From Rhizobium tibeticum (GTDB lineage: Bacteria; Pseudomonadota; Alphaproteobacteria; Rhizobiales; Rhizobiaceae): DNA of 62,635 nt. The notes under the pieces were generated by a model that was given only the letters and a program-made list of their open reading frames with translations, had not been told where the DNA came from and did not search any database. Positions 8,946 to 18,441 of the stretch are shown here, piece after piece. Position numbers and translations under genes: made by a program. The DNA is taken from contig NZ_FOCV01000036.1 of assembly GCF_900110205.1 (NCBI RefSeq), forward strand, positions 1 to 62,635, given 5' to 3'. Every line of letters begins with the position of its first letter. The stretch's first letter is position 1.

Positions 8946-9181
8946 TTCGTCTTTAAGGCCACCTTATTAAACCTTGAATTTCAGACACATATATTTTCCG
9001 AAATCGCCTTTTTTGAACTTTTGAAGACAGCGATCGTCATTTGACCTTCGTCAATTTCAACAATGTCGCAAATTTGCTCTTTGCGGCCGCATTTATCCAT
9101 GAGAATGTCGCTTTCAGGATATCGAAACGACGTATTCCAAGCAACGAATAGTGCATTCGACCTCGAGCACGGATTTGTCTC

Positions 9182-10201
9182 ATGAATAAGATGTCGCATA
9201 AGCAACGCTCTCTCGTCTTCTTCATGGTTCCGCAGTTTACGATGCTGCCTTTTTCAGCGGCAATCGATACGCTGCGCATCGCCAATCGTATGCTCGGCTA
9301 CCAGGCCTACACGTGGCGGCTGACCTCGGTTGACGGGCAAAAGGTCTATTCTTCCTGCGGCATCGGTATCGAGGCAAATACGTCGCTTGCCGACGAGCGC
9401 CGCAACCTCGGTGGCGAGCATCGCCCGAGCATGGTGCTGGTCTGTTCCGGCATCGATGTCGAAGACTTCAATAACAAGTCCGTCAGCGCTTGGCTGCGCG
9501 AATCCTACAATCGCGGCGTCGCCGTCGGGAGCCTCTGTACGGGCGCACATATCCTCGCCCAGGCGGGGCTGCTGAATGGCAAGCGCTGTGCGATCCATTG
9601 GGAAAACCTGCCTGGCTTCTCCGAAGCTTTTCCGCAGGCCGAGGTCTACGCCGATCTCTATGAAGTGGACAGCAATCTCTATACCTGTGCTGGCGGCACT
9701 GCTTCGCTGGACATGATGCTGAATTTGATTGGTCAGGATTTCGGCGAAACGCTGGTGAACCGGGTCTGCGAGCAGCATCTGACCGATCGCGTGCGCAGCC
9801 CGAACGACCGCCAGCGCCTGCCGCTGCGCGCGCGCCTCGGCGTCCAGAATGCCAAGGTTCTTTCCATCATCGAACTGATGGAGGGCAACCTTTCCGAACC
9901 GCTCTCACTTCTGGAGATCGCCGATGGCGTCGATCTGTCGCGCCGGCAGATCGAACGGCTCTTCCGCCAGGAAATGGGGCGCTCGCCGGCCCGCTACTAT
10001 CTGGAAATAAGGCTGGATCGCGCCCGCCATCTGCTGGTGCAATCGTCCATGCCGGTGGTCGAAGTGGCGGTCGCATGCGGCTTCGTCTCTGCCTCGCATT
10101 TTTCTAAGTGTTATCGCGAACTCTACCACCGCTCGCCGCAGCAGGAGCGAGCCGAGCGCAAGATGACGATGGCAACGGCACGCCAGGCCATCGCAGCCTG
10201 A
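9182..10201 (+). CDS. GlxA-family AraC-type transcriptional regulator (DJ-1/PfpI sensor plus HTH)
   Basis: A 339-residue regulator with an N-terminal DJ-1/PfpI-like domain (about 1-190; Cys119 in GSLCTGAH) and a C-terminal pair of AraC helix-turn-helix motifs (SLLEIADGVDLSRRQIERLFR and PVVEVAVACGFVSASHFSKCYR). GbdR/GlxA proteins of this layout control catabolism of glycine betaine and related compounds. The dimethylglycine-type dehydrogenase 2.5 kb away makes it a plausible regulator of that gene; this is inference. A second ATG at 9191 is possible. Confidence 0.9.
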   Translation: MNKMSHKQRSLVFFMVPQFTMLPFSAAIDTLRIANRMLGYQAYTWRLTSVDGQKVYSSCGIGIEANTSLADERRNLGGEHRPSMVLVCSGIDVEDFNNKSVSAWLRESYNRGVAVGSLCTGAHILAQAGLLNGKRCAIHWENLPGFSEAFPQAEVYADLYEVDSNLYTCAGGTASLDMMLNLIGQDFGETLVNRVCEQHLTDRVRSPNDRQRLPLRARLGVQNAKVLSIIELMEGNLSEPLSLLEIADGVDLSRRQIERLFRQEMGRSPARYYLEIRLDRARHLLVQSSMPVVEVAVACGFVSASHFSKCYRELYHRSPQQERAERKMTMATARQAIAA

Positions 10202-10209
10202 CAATGGCA

Positions 10210-10229
10210 AGGCGGCTATTGAGCCGCCT
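10210..10229. terminator. Hairpin between convergent genes
   Basis: AGGCGGCT and AGCCGCCT form a perfect 8-bp stem with an ATTG loop, just after the regulator's stop and overlapping the end of the convergent response-regulator gene. It could act in both directions, but no T-run follows on either strand. Confidence 0.45.
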
Positions 10230-11547
10230 CCTCCGTCATACGCGCGTCGGAATAGACCTGATTGCGACCCTTGTGCTTGGCCATATAGAGAAACTGGTCC
10301 GCGGCGTTTAGATAGTTGTCGAAGGTTTCGTAGTCGGAAATTTCGGCAACGCCGATCGACACGGTGACGGAAAGCTCTTCATCATCCGCCGTCACCTTCA
10401 GGCGTGAGATGTCCGACCGTATCTCGTCGCACAGCTTGGTCGCGGCAATGGAGTCCATCATCGGGAACAGGATCGCAAACTCTTCGCCGCCGAGGCGCGA
10501 AAGCAGATGGTCGCTCCCCTCGAAGATCGCCGCCAGCCTGCCGGCGACCGCCTTCAAGACTTCATCGCCGATTTCATGCCCATAGGTATCGTTCAGCCGC
10601 TTGAAGTGATCGATGTCGAGGATCGCAACGGCGCTCGCAGCCTTGTGACGCAGGCAGTCATTCACCAGCTTCGGTCCAAGGTCGTAGAAATAGCGGCGAT
10701 TGTAGAGCCCCGTCAGATAGTCGCATGCTGCAGCCGCGCGAAGCTGCTTCAACTGTATCAGGGTCTCGACGTTGTTGGCGATCCGGCATTGCAGTTCTTC
10801 GGCGACGAACGGCCTGTAGAGAAAATCGGATGCGCCGGCCTTCAGAAAGCTCGCAGAAAGCATGCGATCGCTCGAGGATGAGACCCCGATGATCCGCAGC
10901 CTGTCAGAGCCGAAGCGCCGCCGTATCCGCCGTGTCAATTCGTAACCGCTGATGTCGGGCATTTGATGATCAGTGACGACAACCTCGATATCGTCGTAGG
11001 CCTCAAGCGCGGCGAAGGCTTCCGGTCCGGATGCGGCTTCGCCGACCATATATTGCTGCGCCTCGAGCAGCCCGACAAGGACCTGGCGCGCGGAAGCGAC
11101 ATCGTCGACCACGAGAACCCGCGTCTTCCGATTCGACAATACCCGTCTGACGCTGGCAACAACGTTATCGAGCGCGAACTCGTTGTCCTTCAGCACATAA
11201 TCGATGACATTGCGCTCCATGATGCGGTTGCGCGTATCGAGGTCGAACGTGGCGGTGAAGACAATGGTCGGGACAGCAGCCTGTATGGTGCAGTCGAGCG
11301 CCTCGCCATAGGGCGCGTCCGGCAGATTGAGGTCGACGATCGCCATGCTGTAATCAGTCGGCGACTGGGCGATTGTCTCTTCGAGCATTTTTAGGGAGGA
11401 GCACGGTTTGACGTGCAGCCCCAGTTCGGCATGAAGCCGGTGGCACAGAACGGCGGAGAACATCCGGGAATCTTCAACCAGGAGTAACCACTGGCCACCA
11501 AAGCGTGGCCCGGACCCATCCCGATGGAGATCCTCCCGGACAGCCAT
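10216..11547 (-). CDS. PleD-like response regulator diguanylate cyclase (REC-REC-GGDEF)
   Basis: A 443-residue cytoplasmic protein that should make c-di-GMP upon phosphorylation. The first receiver has acceptor Asp72 (AIVDLNLPD), the second Asp193 (VVTDHQMPD), and the cyclase has an active RLGGEEF (GGEEF at 353-357). The usual RxxD inhibitory site before GGEEF is replaced by EGSD (343-346), so product inhibition at that site is probably lost. GGATAGGAG precedes the ATG at 11547. The next gene encodes a relative with the same two receivers but no output domain. Confidence 0.92.
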   Translation of the reverse strand: MAVREDLHRDGSGPRFGGQWLLLVEDSRMFSAVLCHRLHAELGLHVKPCSSLKMLEETIAQSPTDYSMAIVDLNLPDAPYGEALDCTIQAAVPTIVFTATFDLDTRNRIMERNVIDYVLKDNEFALDNVVASVRRVLSNRKTRVLVVDDVASARQVLVGLLEAQQYMVGEAASGPEAFAALEAYDDIEVVVTDHQMPDISGYELTRRIRRRFGSDRLRIIGVSSSSDRMLSASFLKAGASDFLYRPFVAEELQCRIANNVETLIQLKQLRAAAACDYLTGLYNRRYFYDLGPKLVNDCLRHKAASAVAILDIDHFKRLNDTYGHEIGDEVLKAVAGRLAAIFEGSDHLLSRLGGEEFAILFPMMDSIAATKLCDEIRSDISRLKVTADDEELSVTVSIGVAEISDYETFDNYLNAADQFLYMAKHKGRNQVYSDARMTEEAAQ

Positions 11548-11731
11548 TCACTCCTATCCCCCAGAAAGCCGCAGCGGTCCGAATCGACCATCTTGTCGGC
11601 TTATGTGAAGATAACTCACACAAACACGCCTGAGAAGATATCGAGACTTGGCAATACCGGAAATTGCAGAAATCTCGATCTCAAGGGCGTGAGAGCGCCT
11701 CCGCCTACCATCGTCGGGCGGAGGCAGCGCA

Positions 11732-12562
11732 TCAGGCAACGGCACGCTCCTTGCGCATCGACTGGATTTGCAGCAGCGTGTCCAGATTCTGGTTGACGCG
11801 GCAATAGAACTCCTCGTCGATAAATGGTCGCAGCATGAAGTCGTTGCCGCCAGCCTTGAGGAAGCGCGCCGACAGCAGCCGGTTCGACGATGACGACACC
11901 CCGATGATGCGGAGCTCATGGGAGCCGATGCTGGCGCGGATGCGCCGGGTCAGCTCGAATCCATCAATATCGGGCATGTTGTAGTCGGTGATCATCAAAC
12001 CGATGTCACGGTTCGCCTTGAGGATCTCGAGAGCCTTGGCGCCGCTGTCGGCTGTGCTGACCCGGAAATTGTAGCGTTTGAGACGGCTTGACAGCAGGGC
12101 GCGTGCCGTCGGGCTATCGTCGACGATCAAAACGTGGTGACGATGATTGGTGAGGAATCGGCAGATCGATTCCGCAAGCAGGTCGACGGCGAAGACATTG
12201 TCCTTGAGGATGTAGTCGACAATGTCCTTGGCCATCAGCTTGTCGCGCATGCCTTCCTGGAAGGTGCCGGTAAAGACGATGGTTGGGATGCTGAGGTCGA
12301 CCAGATACTCCAGAGCCTCGCCGTTCTCCGCGCCTGGCAGGTTGATGTTGGAGATGGCGAGCGTGATCGGGTCGGTCGACTTGTCGTAGGACAGCTGCAG
12401 CTCTTCGAAACTCCGGCAGATTTCCACATCGATATCGAAGAGCTCCTTCAGCCGCTTGCCGATCATCGACGTAAATACGTTCGAATCCTCCGCCAGAATA
12501 ATGCGCGCATCAGCAAACATGCCTCCGGAATATTGCATTCCCGAAATACCCAAAAACGCCAT
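11732..12562 (-). CDS. Dual-receiver response regulator without output domain; first receiver lacks the acceptor Asp
   Basis: A 276-residue protein, started at the ATG at 12562 (AAGG 7 bases upstream). It has two receiver domains like those of the neighbouring PleD-like protein and can be aligned with it over its whole length. In the first receiver the phosphorylation site reads AISNINLPG, with Asn72 where the neighbour has Asp72; the acidic pair (AED) and Lys (YILKDN) remain. The second receiver keeps Asp193 (MITDYNMPD). It probably signals through protein contacts, perhaps with its paralogue. There is no DNA-binding or enzyme domain. Confidence 0.88.
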   Translation of the reverse strand: MAFLGISGMQYSGGMFADARIILAEDSNVFTSMIGKRLKELFDIDVEICRSFEELQLSYDKSTDPITLAISNINLPGAENGEALEYLVDLSIPTIVFTGTFQEGMRDKLMAKDIVDYILKDNVFAVDLLAESICRFLTNHRHHVLIVDDSPTARALLSSRLKRYNFRVSTADSGAKALEILKANRDIGLMITDYNMPDIDGFELTRRIRASIGSHELRIIGVSSSSNRLLSARFLKAGGNDFMLRPFIDEEFYCRVNQNLDTLLQIQSMRKERAVA

Positions 12563-12655
12563 TTCCAAACCTTTTGATGAAACTCCTGTCCCCGGTTCAA
12601 ATCGGTACAATACCCGGTTTGAATAAGTATTAATCGGCCGTGTTCTCTGACCAAC

Positions 12656-12680
12656 AAAAAGGCGGCCACGAGGGCCGCCC
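12656..12680 (-). terminator. Intrinsic terminator for the flavoprotein gene
   Basis: Read on the minus strand, GGCGGCC and GGCCGCC form a perfect 7-bp stem around a 5-base loop and are followed directly by TTTTT (12660-12656). It lies about 30 bases after the stop at 12709. Confidence 0.8.
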
Positions 12681-12708
12681 TGACATTCTTCAAAACATGC
12701 TTAAAAGA

Positions 12709-15222
12709 CTATGCGCGCAGCGCCGCATTGTCTGGATCGAAGGGGCTCTCGCCAACGACAGTGGCGTTATACGTCGTCCCGAGGATCTTGATCTTGAGCT
12801 TGGTGCCCTCCTTGGCGTAGTCGGGCCGCAGCATGGCCAGCGCAAGCGAGCGGTTGATGCGGTAGCCGAACGTGCCGTTTGTCGCACGTCCGACAAGCTC
12901 GCCAGCCTCGTTGTAGATGGCCTCCGAACCGCGGGCATCGACATCGTTGCCGGTCTCAACAACGAGGGTCGCGAAGTTCCACTTCAGGCCCTTGTCCTTG
13001 TAGGCCAGCAGACCGTCGCGGCCGAGGAATTCCTTCTCCGGCTTGATGAAGCGATCAAGCGCCGATTCATAGGCATTGTACTCGATCGACATCTCGCGCG
13101 GGATGAGGCGGTAGGACTTTTCGACCGACATCGACAGCATCGCGCGAATACCGAAGGGCTTGATACCGAATTCGGCGCCCGCTTCCATCAACTGATCGAA
13201 GATGTAGTTCTGCATCTCGATCGGGTGATGTAACTCCCAGCCAAGCTCGCCGACGAAATTGACGCGCAGCGCATGAGCACTCGCAACGCCAATCGAGATC
13301 TCTTTGCCGGAAAGCCACGGGAAGTCCTTGTTCTCAAGGCTCGTGCGTGTGAGTTTCTTGAGGAGGTCACGTGACTTCGGGCCCGCCAGCACAAGCACGC
13401 CGAGCCGCTGGGTGATCTGCTGAAGACGAACGGAACCGTCCTTCGGCGCCAGCTTGCGCAGGTAATCGTGGTCGTGCGCCTCGTAGGCGCCTGCGGAGAC
13501 GAGATAGAAGCGGTTTGGCGCCCATTCGTAGACCGTGAACTCGGCTCGTACGCCGCCGTGGACTGTCAGCATGTGGCAAAGAGCAATGCGGCCGCGCTTC
13601 TTCGGGATGGCGTTTGCAAAGATCGATTCGAGCCAGGCGCGCGCTCCAGGGCCGGAGACCTCCATCTTCGCGAAGGCCGACATGTCAAGCACGCCGACAT
13701 TCTTGCTTACGTTCGTGACTTCGTTGCCGACATGCTCGAAATAGTTCGAGCGACGGAAGGACCACCTTTCGAGGATGCGGCCGTCTTCTTCAGGCGATGA
13801 GTGGTTATGGTTGGTAAGGACATCTGCGCCGACGCCGAGCTGATCCTTCGGCAGATCGTAGCCCTCGGGCGCAAACCAATTGGCACGCTCCCACCCGTAG
13901 ACAGAACCGAAGACGGCGCCCAGCTTCTTCAGACGCTCGTAAACCGGCGTTGTCTTCAGAGGACGCGCAGCCTCCCGCTCTTCGTCTGGATAGTGCATGG
14001 TGAAGACGTTCGCGTAGGCCTCTTCGTTCTTGGCGATGAGATATCCTTCGGTTGCGTAAGGGCCGAAACGACGGGGATCGACACCCATCATGTCGACCGT
14101 CGGCTCGCCGTCGACGATCCATTCCGCCAACTGCCAACCGGCGCCGCCGGCTGCGGTGATGCCGAAGGAGTGCCCCTCGTTGAGCCAGAAATTGCTGAGG
14201 CCCGGTGCGGGACCAACGATCGGGTTACCATCAGGCGTGTAGGCGATGGCGCCGTTGTAGACTTTCTTGATGCCGACTTCACCGAAAGCGGGAACACGGG
14301 CGATAGCAGTCTCGATATGCGGCATCAGGCGATCGAGCTCTTCCTGGAAGAGTTCGTATTCGCTCTCGTCCGACGGACCGTTGACATAACAGACCGGTGC
14401 GCCGTGCTCATAAGGGCCGAGAATGAGGCCACCATTCTCTTCGCGCATGTACCAGGCGCTGTCGGATTCGCGCAGGACCCCCATCTCCGGCAATCCCTTT
14501 GCCTTTCGCTCGAGGATAGCCGGATGCGGCTCGGTGACGATGTACTGGTGTTCGACGGGGATCACGGGGATGTTGATGCCGACCATCTCGCCGGTTTTGC
14601 GGGCGAAGTTGCCGGTACAGCTGACGATATGCTCGGCGGTGATCTCGCCCTTGTCGGTCGTCACCTTCCAGAGACCGTCGGGCTGCTGCTCGATCGCTGT
14701 GACCGTGGTGTTGCGGTAGATCGTGGCGCCGCGGTCGCGGGCACCCTTGGCGAGCGCCTGCGTCAGGTCGGCCGGCTGGATATAGCCATCGTCCGGATGC
14801 TGGATCGCGCCGAGAAGGCCGTCCGTTTCACAAAGCGGCCAGATTTCCTTGACCTGCTCCGGCGTCAGCACGTTGACCTTGATGCCGATCGTTTCGGCGA
14901 TGCCGGCATAGTACATGTATTCGTCCCAGCGATCCTTGGTGCGCGCCAGGCGGATGTTGGAGACTTGGCTGAAACCGACATTCATGCCCGTTTCCTGCTG
15001 AAGCTCCTGATAGAATCGAACGGAGTACTTGTGGATCTGGCCGACCGAGTAGCTCATGTTGAACAGAGGCAGCAGGCCGGCGGCATGCCACGTCGAACCG
15101 GAGGTCAGTTCCTTGCGTTCGATCAGGACGACATCGTCCCAGCCCTTTTTGGCAAGGTGATAAAGCGTCGAAACGCCAACGACGCCGCCGCCGATGACCA
15201 CTGCGCGCGCATGTGTCTTCAT
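12709..15222 (-). CDS. Dimethylglycine/sarcosine dehydrogenase-like FAD protein with GcvT domain
   Basis: An 837-residue enzyme. Residues 8-30 form the FAD Rossmann site (VIGGGVVGVSTLYHLAKK), followed by TSGSTWHAAGLL, in which the His is the site of covalent FAD in dimethylglycine and sarcosine dehydrogenases. The N-terminal half is a DAO oxidoreductase and the C-terminal half (from about residue 430) is an aminomethyltransferase (GcvT) domain that hands the one-carbon unit to tetrahydrofolate. The family demethylates N-methylglycines in betaine breakdown. It is a single-gene transcript with its own terminator. Exact substrate unproven. Confidence 0.87.
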   Translation of the reverse strand: MKTHARAVVIGGGVVGVSTLYHLAKKGWDDVVLIERKELTSGSTWHAAGLLPLFNMSYSVGQIHKYSVRFYQELQQETGMNVGFSQVSNIRLARTKDRWDEYMYYAGIAETIGIKVNVLTPEQVKEIWPLCETDGLLGAIQHPDDGYIQPADLTQALAKGARDRGATIYRNTTVTAIEQQPDGLWKVTTDKGEITAEHIVSCTGNFARKTGEMVGINIPVIPVEHQYIVTEPHPAILERKAKGLPEMGVLRESDSAWYMREENGGLILGPYEHGAPVCYVNGPSDESEYELFQEELDRLMPHIETAIARVPAFGEVGIKKVYNGAIAYTPDGNPIVGPAPGLSNFWLNEGHSFGITAAGGAGWQLAEWIVDGEPTVDMMGVDPRRFGPYATEGYLIAKNEEAYANVFTMHYPDEEREAARPLKTTPVYERLKKLGAVFGSVYGWERANWFAPEGYDLPKDQLGVGADVLTNHNHSSPEEDGRILERWSFRRSNYFEHVGNEVTNVSKNVGVLDMSAFAKMEVSGPGARAWLESIFANAIPKKRGRIALCHMLTVHGGVRAEFTVYEWAPNRFYLVSAGAYEAHDHDYLRKLAPKDGSVRLQQITQRLGVLVLAGPKSRDLLKKLTRTSLENKDFPWLSGKEISIGVASAHALRVNFVGELGWELHHPIEMQNYIFDQLMEAGAEFGIKPFGIRAMLSMSVEKSYRLIPREMSIEYNAYESALDRFIKPEKEFLGRDGLLAYKDKGLKWNFATLVVETGNDVDARGSEAIYNEAGELVGRATNGTFGYRINRSLALAMLRPDYAKEGTKLKIKILGTTYNATVVGESPFDPDNAALRA

Positions 15223-15305
15223 GGAGAATTACCCTCTGTTCTACTAACCTGTCCGACGAATGCCGCCGACGGAAATCGCCTTTGCGAACTATGCAGCGAC
15301 GTCGG

Positions 15306-15369
15306 GCTTGCCAAATGCCTGTTTACGACATGGGAAAAGCTTGCCGCGACTGCATGCAAATAGGCAAGC
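15306..15369 (-). promoter_or_regulatory. Candidate regulator site upstream of the dimethylglycine-type dehydrogenase
   Basis: GCTTGCC occurs at 15306-15312 and again at 15339-15345, a spacing of 33 bases (about three helical turns), and the inverse GGCAAGC at 15363-15369. They lie 84-147 bases upstream of the start codon at 15222. Paired half-sites like these are typical of AraC-type activators, but no binding data support this. Confidence 0.35.
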
Positions 15370-15429
15370 CGCAAAAGGCCTTTGACCGAAAATCCGTGGA
15401 CAGAAATTGCGATCAGAGCGAAAGGTCGT

Positions 15430-15693
15430 TCACTTTACGACGGCCGATCCCTTGATGATGTCAATCGTTTCACCGCCATCTAGACCGATCCGGTCGCCGT
15501 CAGGCGCGGTGATGAAGCAGCCCGACGGGCAGAACGTCTCCGATGCGCCGGGATCGAGCACGAGCTGCATCTTGTTGCCGCCCTCAGTCAGGACGATCAC
15601 AACAGCCGCGCTGTCGGTGTTGGTAATGGAAGCTGCGTGAGTTTGGCCTGCGGCCACGAGCGAAAGAAGCAGTACGACGGCAAATCTTGCCAT
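15430..15693 (-). CDS. Small exported protein of unknown function
   Basis: An 87-residue protein with a signal peptide (MARFAVVLLLSLVAAGQTHA, cleavage after AHA-A or THA-A). The mature part is predicted as a beta-rich periplasmic protein: NTDSAAVVIVLTEGGNK, a Cys pair (CPSGC) and DGDRIGLDGGETIDI. I recognise no named family, though small proteins of this kind are found in rhizobia. It lies downstream of the MscS gene on the same strand, 121 bases away. Confidence 0.7.
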   Translation of the reverse strand: MARFAVVLLLSLVAAGQTHAASITNTDSAAVVIVLTEGGNKMQLVLDPGASETFCPSGCFITAPDGDRIGLDGGETIDIIKGSAVVK

Positions 15694-15814
15694 ACAGTGC
15701 GGCGCGGATGATGCGCCCTCCCTTGGAGCGTCTCGGCGCTGCTGCCCCCAGCAACGAAAACCCGATTGCAGACGTTATACGGCGACCGCTCTGAACGATC
15801 GCTGAACAACGCCT

Positions 15815-18361
15815 TTACCCCTTGAGATTGCCATCCGCCGACTTGCCGCGCAACCGGCGCACCGTGCCGGCCTCCGCGTCCAATTCGCTCGTCTCGGAAA
15901 CGTCCTCGATCTTTGCCGGCGGCTTGCCTGCGTTGGCCGCTGCTCCAACCTGGTCCGGCTGTCGATGGAACACGACGTCGCTTTGCGGAAGAGGTATTTC
16001 GATACTTTCCTCCCTGAACCGCTTCAGGATCGCGATGCGGAGATCATTCCTGACTTTCAAGCCGTCACCCATGTCGGCAAGCATGAAGCGCAGCTCGAAG
16101 TCCAGCGAATACGGCCCGAAACGGAGGAATTCCACATGCGGCTCAGGATTGCGCAGAACCACGGGCACGGCGTTTACCAGCTCCAGCAGGATGTCCATGA
16201 CCTTCTGCGGGTCGGAATCATAGCTCACCGAGACTGGAATTTCGGAGCGCCCCATCTTGTTGCGATGGGTCCAGTTGCCAACAGACGCATTGATCAGTTC
16301 GGAATTCGGCACGATGATCGACTGCTTGCGGAACGTCTCTATTTCGGTCGCGCGCACGGAAATCCGCTTTACGATACCTTCAGCAGCCCCGGAGACCACG
16401 TGGTCGCCAACCTTGAATGGCCGCTCGACCAGCAGGATCAGGCCGGAGACGAAGTTCGACACGATGTTCTGGAGGCCGAAACCGATGCCGACCGACAGTG
16501 CAGAGGCGACGAGTGCGAAGCTCGAGAGGTCGATGCCCGCGGCGGAAACGCCGACAATCGTCGCAAGACCAACGCCGAGATAGCCGATACCTGTCTTGAC
16601 CGAGTTTCGAACGCCAAGGTCGACATGGCTGCGCGCCATGACGTTGCCGTCAAGCCAGCGCTGGATCCAGCGCGTCAGCAGGTAACCACCGGCAAAGAGC
16701 AGGATACCGGTCATTATCCCGACCAGCGAGATGCTGATGCCGCCCAGCCTGACCTCCGTGAGAAGGCGATAGGCGATGAGTTGAAGATCCTGGATATGGA
16801 AGCCCCACAGGAGCAGTACCAGCGGGATCCCAACCATCAGCGCGATGGCGGAGATGCACATGCCGACCAACAGTCCCGCCTGGTCGATGGCGACCGGACC
16901 AAGCTTGAAGCGCCTTTGGAGGAAGCGACCAAGCGATGTCTCGCCGAAGGTTTCGCTGCGCGAAATCGCCCTCCCCGACAGCAGACCAATATAGGTCGTG
17001 ACGATGATTGCACCGGTAATAATCAACTGTGTCGCGACGAAGCGCGCAAGCCCGACATAGCCGGTCAACGCCGTTATGATCAGACCTGCACCCAGCACGC
17101 GCAGAATGATCGCCATGCCGCGCGGCCAATGGCGTCCCGGCGCGTCCGGATCTCCGTTTCGCGCCAGCATCGGTCGGCCGAAAGACGCTGCGATCAGGAT
17201 GAAACCAATGATCAATGCTGCAATCAGGCTCTTGACGACGGTCAGGACGAGTGGAGACCCCATCGCTTCGCTGATGCTGCCGAAGAGGTAGTCAAGCGCA
17301 TTGACGACTGCCATAGCAAGCAGGCAGGCGCCGATGGAGCTCGCACCGCGGTTGGAAAGCCTGACAAGACGCCAATGCGGCTCCCTTGGTGCGAACACTG
17401 CATTGGTGAAGCGCCTGACGAAGTAAATCAGCCCGATCGATCCGAAGAGCGCGCCGATGATCGGCGCGATATCCGGCCTCAGAACGTTGAAACTATTGAG
17501 GAAGAAGTAAGACGTCACCAAGAGGGCAGCAAGCGCAAACGTCCGTATCAGCGTCGACCAGAAAGCGATGGAGAGGCGGTTGATATAAGAGGGCTGCTCG
17601 TCCGTCTCCTTACGCTGAAGGTAGCGACCAAAGATGCGGTAGCCGCCAGACAAGAGCACCATTGCCGTCACGAGGGACATGAAGATGGCCGCGAAGAACG
17701 CAAAAGCCTTGAACTTCAGAACGAATCCCAGCCAGCTGCTGAGCGCCTGGATGAACTCCGAGCCTTCCCGGACGAAGGCGCGTGCCGCATCGTCGAGAAC
17801 GGAAAACGAGATGTCGGTACGCCGCAGCAAGGTAGCGGCAAAAAGCTGACGGCGGGTTTCAGCAATGCGGTTGCCGAGCTTACCGATGGAGGCGGACAGG
17901 GTTTCGGCATCGCCGGTCACGGCATTGATCTGGGCGCGCTCCGCCGTCAGAGCGTTGCGTTCGGTCGTGACGATCTCCGCCTCCGCCGGCTGACCTTCCT
18001 TCGGTGGGTCGCCTAGCTCGGTAAGGCGGCTCTTGATCTGGTCGAGCCGCGGTCTGAGGCCAACGGATATGTTGAGAACCGAGCGGCCAAGTTCGTCGGT
18101 CTGTCCAGCGAGAGCCACCAGCGCATCGTCATCGTCGCTCTTCTGCTTGACGGCGTCCTCCAGCGAGACGAGATCTTGCTTTACTTTCTCGATTGCCTTC
18201 GCGGCCTGCTCGATTGGATTGTCAGCACCAGACGCCTGCTCGGTCGCTTGTGGCTGTTGCGAAGCCTGCGGTTGCGGCGCCTGCGCGCTGGCAAGGTTCG
18301 CGGCGGCGGCCGCCAGCGTTGCAACAAGGAGAATGCGAAGCAAGAGTCGTGTCGGCCGCAA
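15815..18361 (-). CDS. MscS-family mechanosensitive channel with DUF3772 domain
   Basis: An 848-residue inner-membrane protein with a signal peptide, a periplasmic coiled region (about 40-190, with the DUF3772 part near 130-190), about ten membrane helices and a C-terminal MscS domain. The pore helix region is GIGFGLQNIVSNFVSGLILLVERP, followed by the beta domain starting KVGDHVV. Such channels open on hypo-osmotic shock. The start is a TTG at 18361 with GGGGA upstream; no ATG nearby would keep the signal peptide. The C-terminal tail is acidic and not conserved. Confidence 0.88.
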   Translation of the reverse strand: MRPTRLLLRILLVATLAAAAANLASAQAPQPQASQQPQATEQASGADNPIEQAAKAIEKVKQDLVSLEDAVKQKSDDDDALVALAGQTDELGRSVLNISVGLRPRLDQIKSRLTELGDPPKEGQPAEAEIVTTERNALTAERAQINAVTGDAETLSASIGKLGNRIAETRRQLFAATLLRRTDISFSVLDDAARAFVREGSEFIQALSSWLGFVLKFKAFAFFAAIFMSLVTAMVLLSGGYRIFGRYLQRKETDEQPSYINRLSIAFWSTLIRTFALAALLVTSYFFLNSFNVLRPDIAPIIGALFGSIGLIYFVRRFTNAVFAPREPHWRLVRLSNRGASSIGACLLAMAVVNALDYLFGSISEAMGSPLVLTVVKSLIAALIIGFILIAASFGRPMLARNGDPDAPGRHWPRGMAIILRVLGAGLIITALTGYVGLARFVATQLIITGAIIVTTYIGLLSGRAISRSETFGETSLGRFLQRRFKLGPVAIDQAGLLVGMCISAIALMVGIPLVLLLWGFHIQDLQLIAYRLLTEVRLGGISISLVGIMTGILLFAGGYLLTRWIQRWLDGNVMARSHVDLGVRNSVKTGIGYLGVGLATIVGVSAAGIDLSSFALVASALSVGIGFGLQNIVSNFVSGLILLVERPFKVGDHVVSGAAEGIVKRISVRATEIETFRKQSIIVPNSELINASVGNWTHRNKMGRSEIPVSVSYDSDPQKVMDILLELVNAVPVVLRNPEPHVEFLRFGPYSLDFELRFMLADMGDGLKVRNDLRIAILKRFREESIEIPLPQSDVVFHRQPDQVGAAANAGKPPAKIEDVSETSELDAEAGTVRRLRGKSADGNLKG

Positions 18362-18441
18362 AATATCCCCGCTCGGGTTTGCTGGATCAAATTGGATTCC
18401 AGCTTTTCATAAGAAAGAAAGGCGACAGAAAGGCGACGCGC

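Noticed and set aside
13801..15363. Long plus-strand frame of 520 codons
   Set aside because: It is antisense to the dimethylglycine-type dehydrogenase gene. It has no ribosome site and no recognisable family; long shadow frames are common in GC-rich genomes.
15965..18016. Plus-strand frame of 683 codons opposite the MscS gene
   Set aside because: The predicted protein is rich in Arg, Gln, Asp and His without any fold signature, and the minus-strand MscS channel explains the sequence fully.
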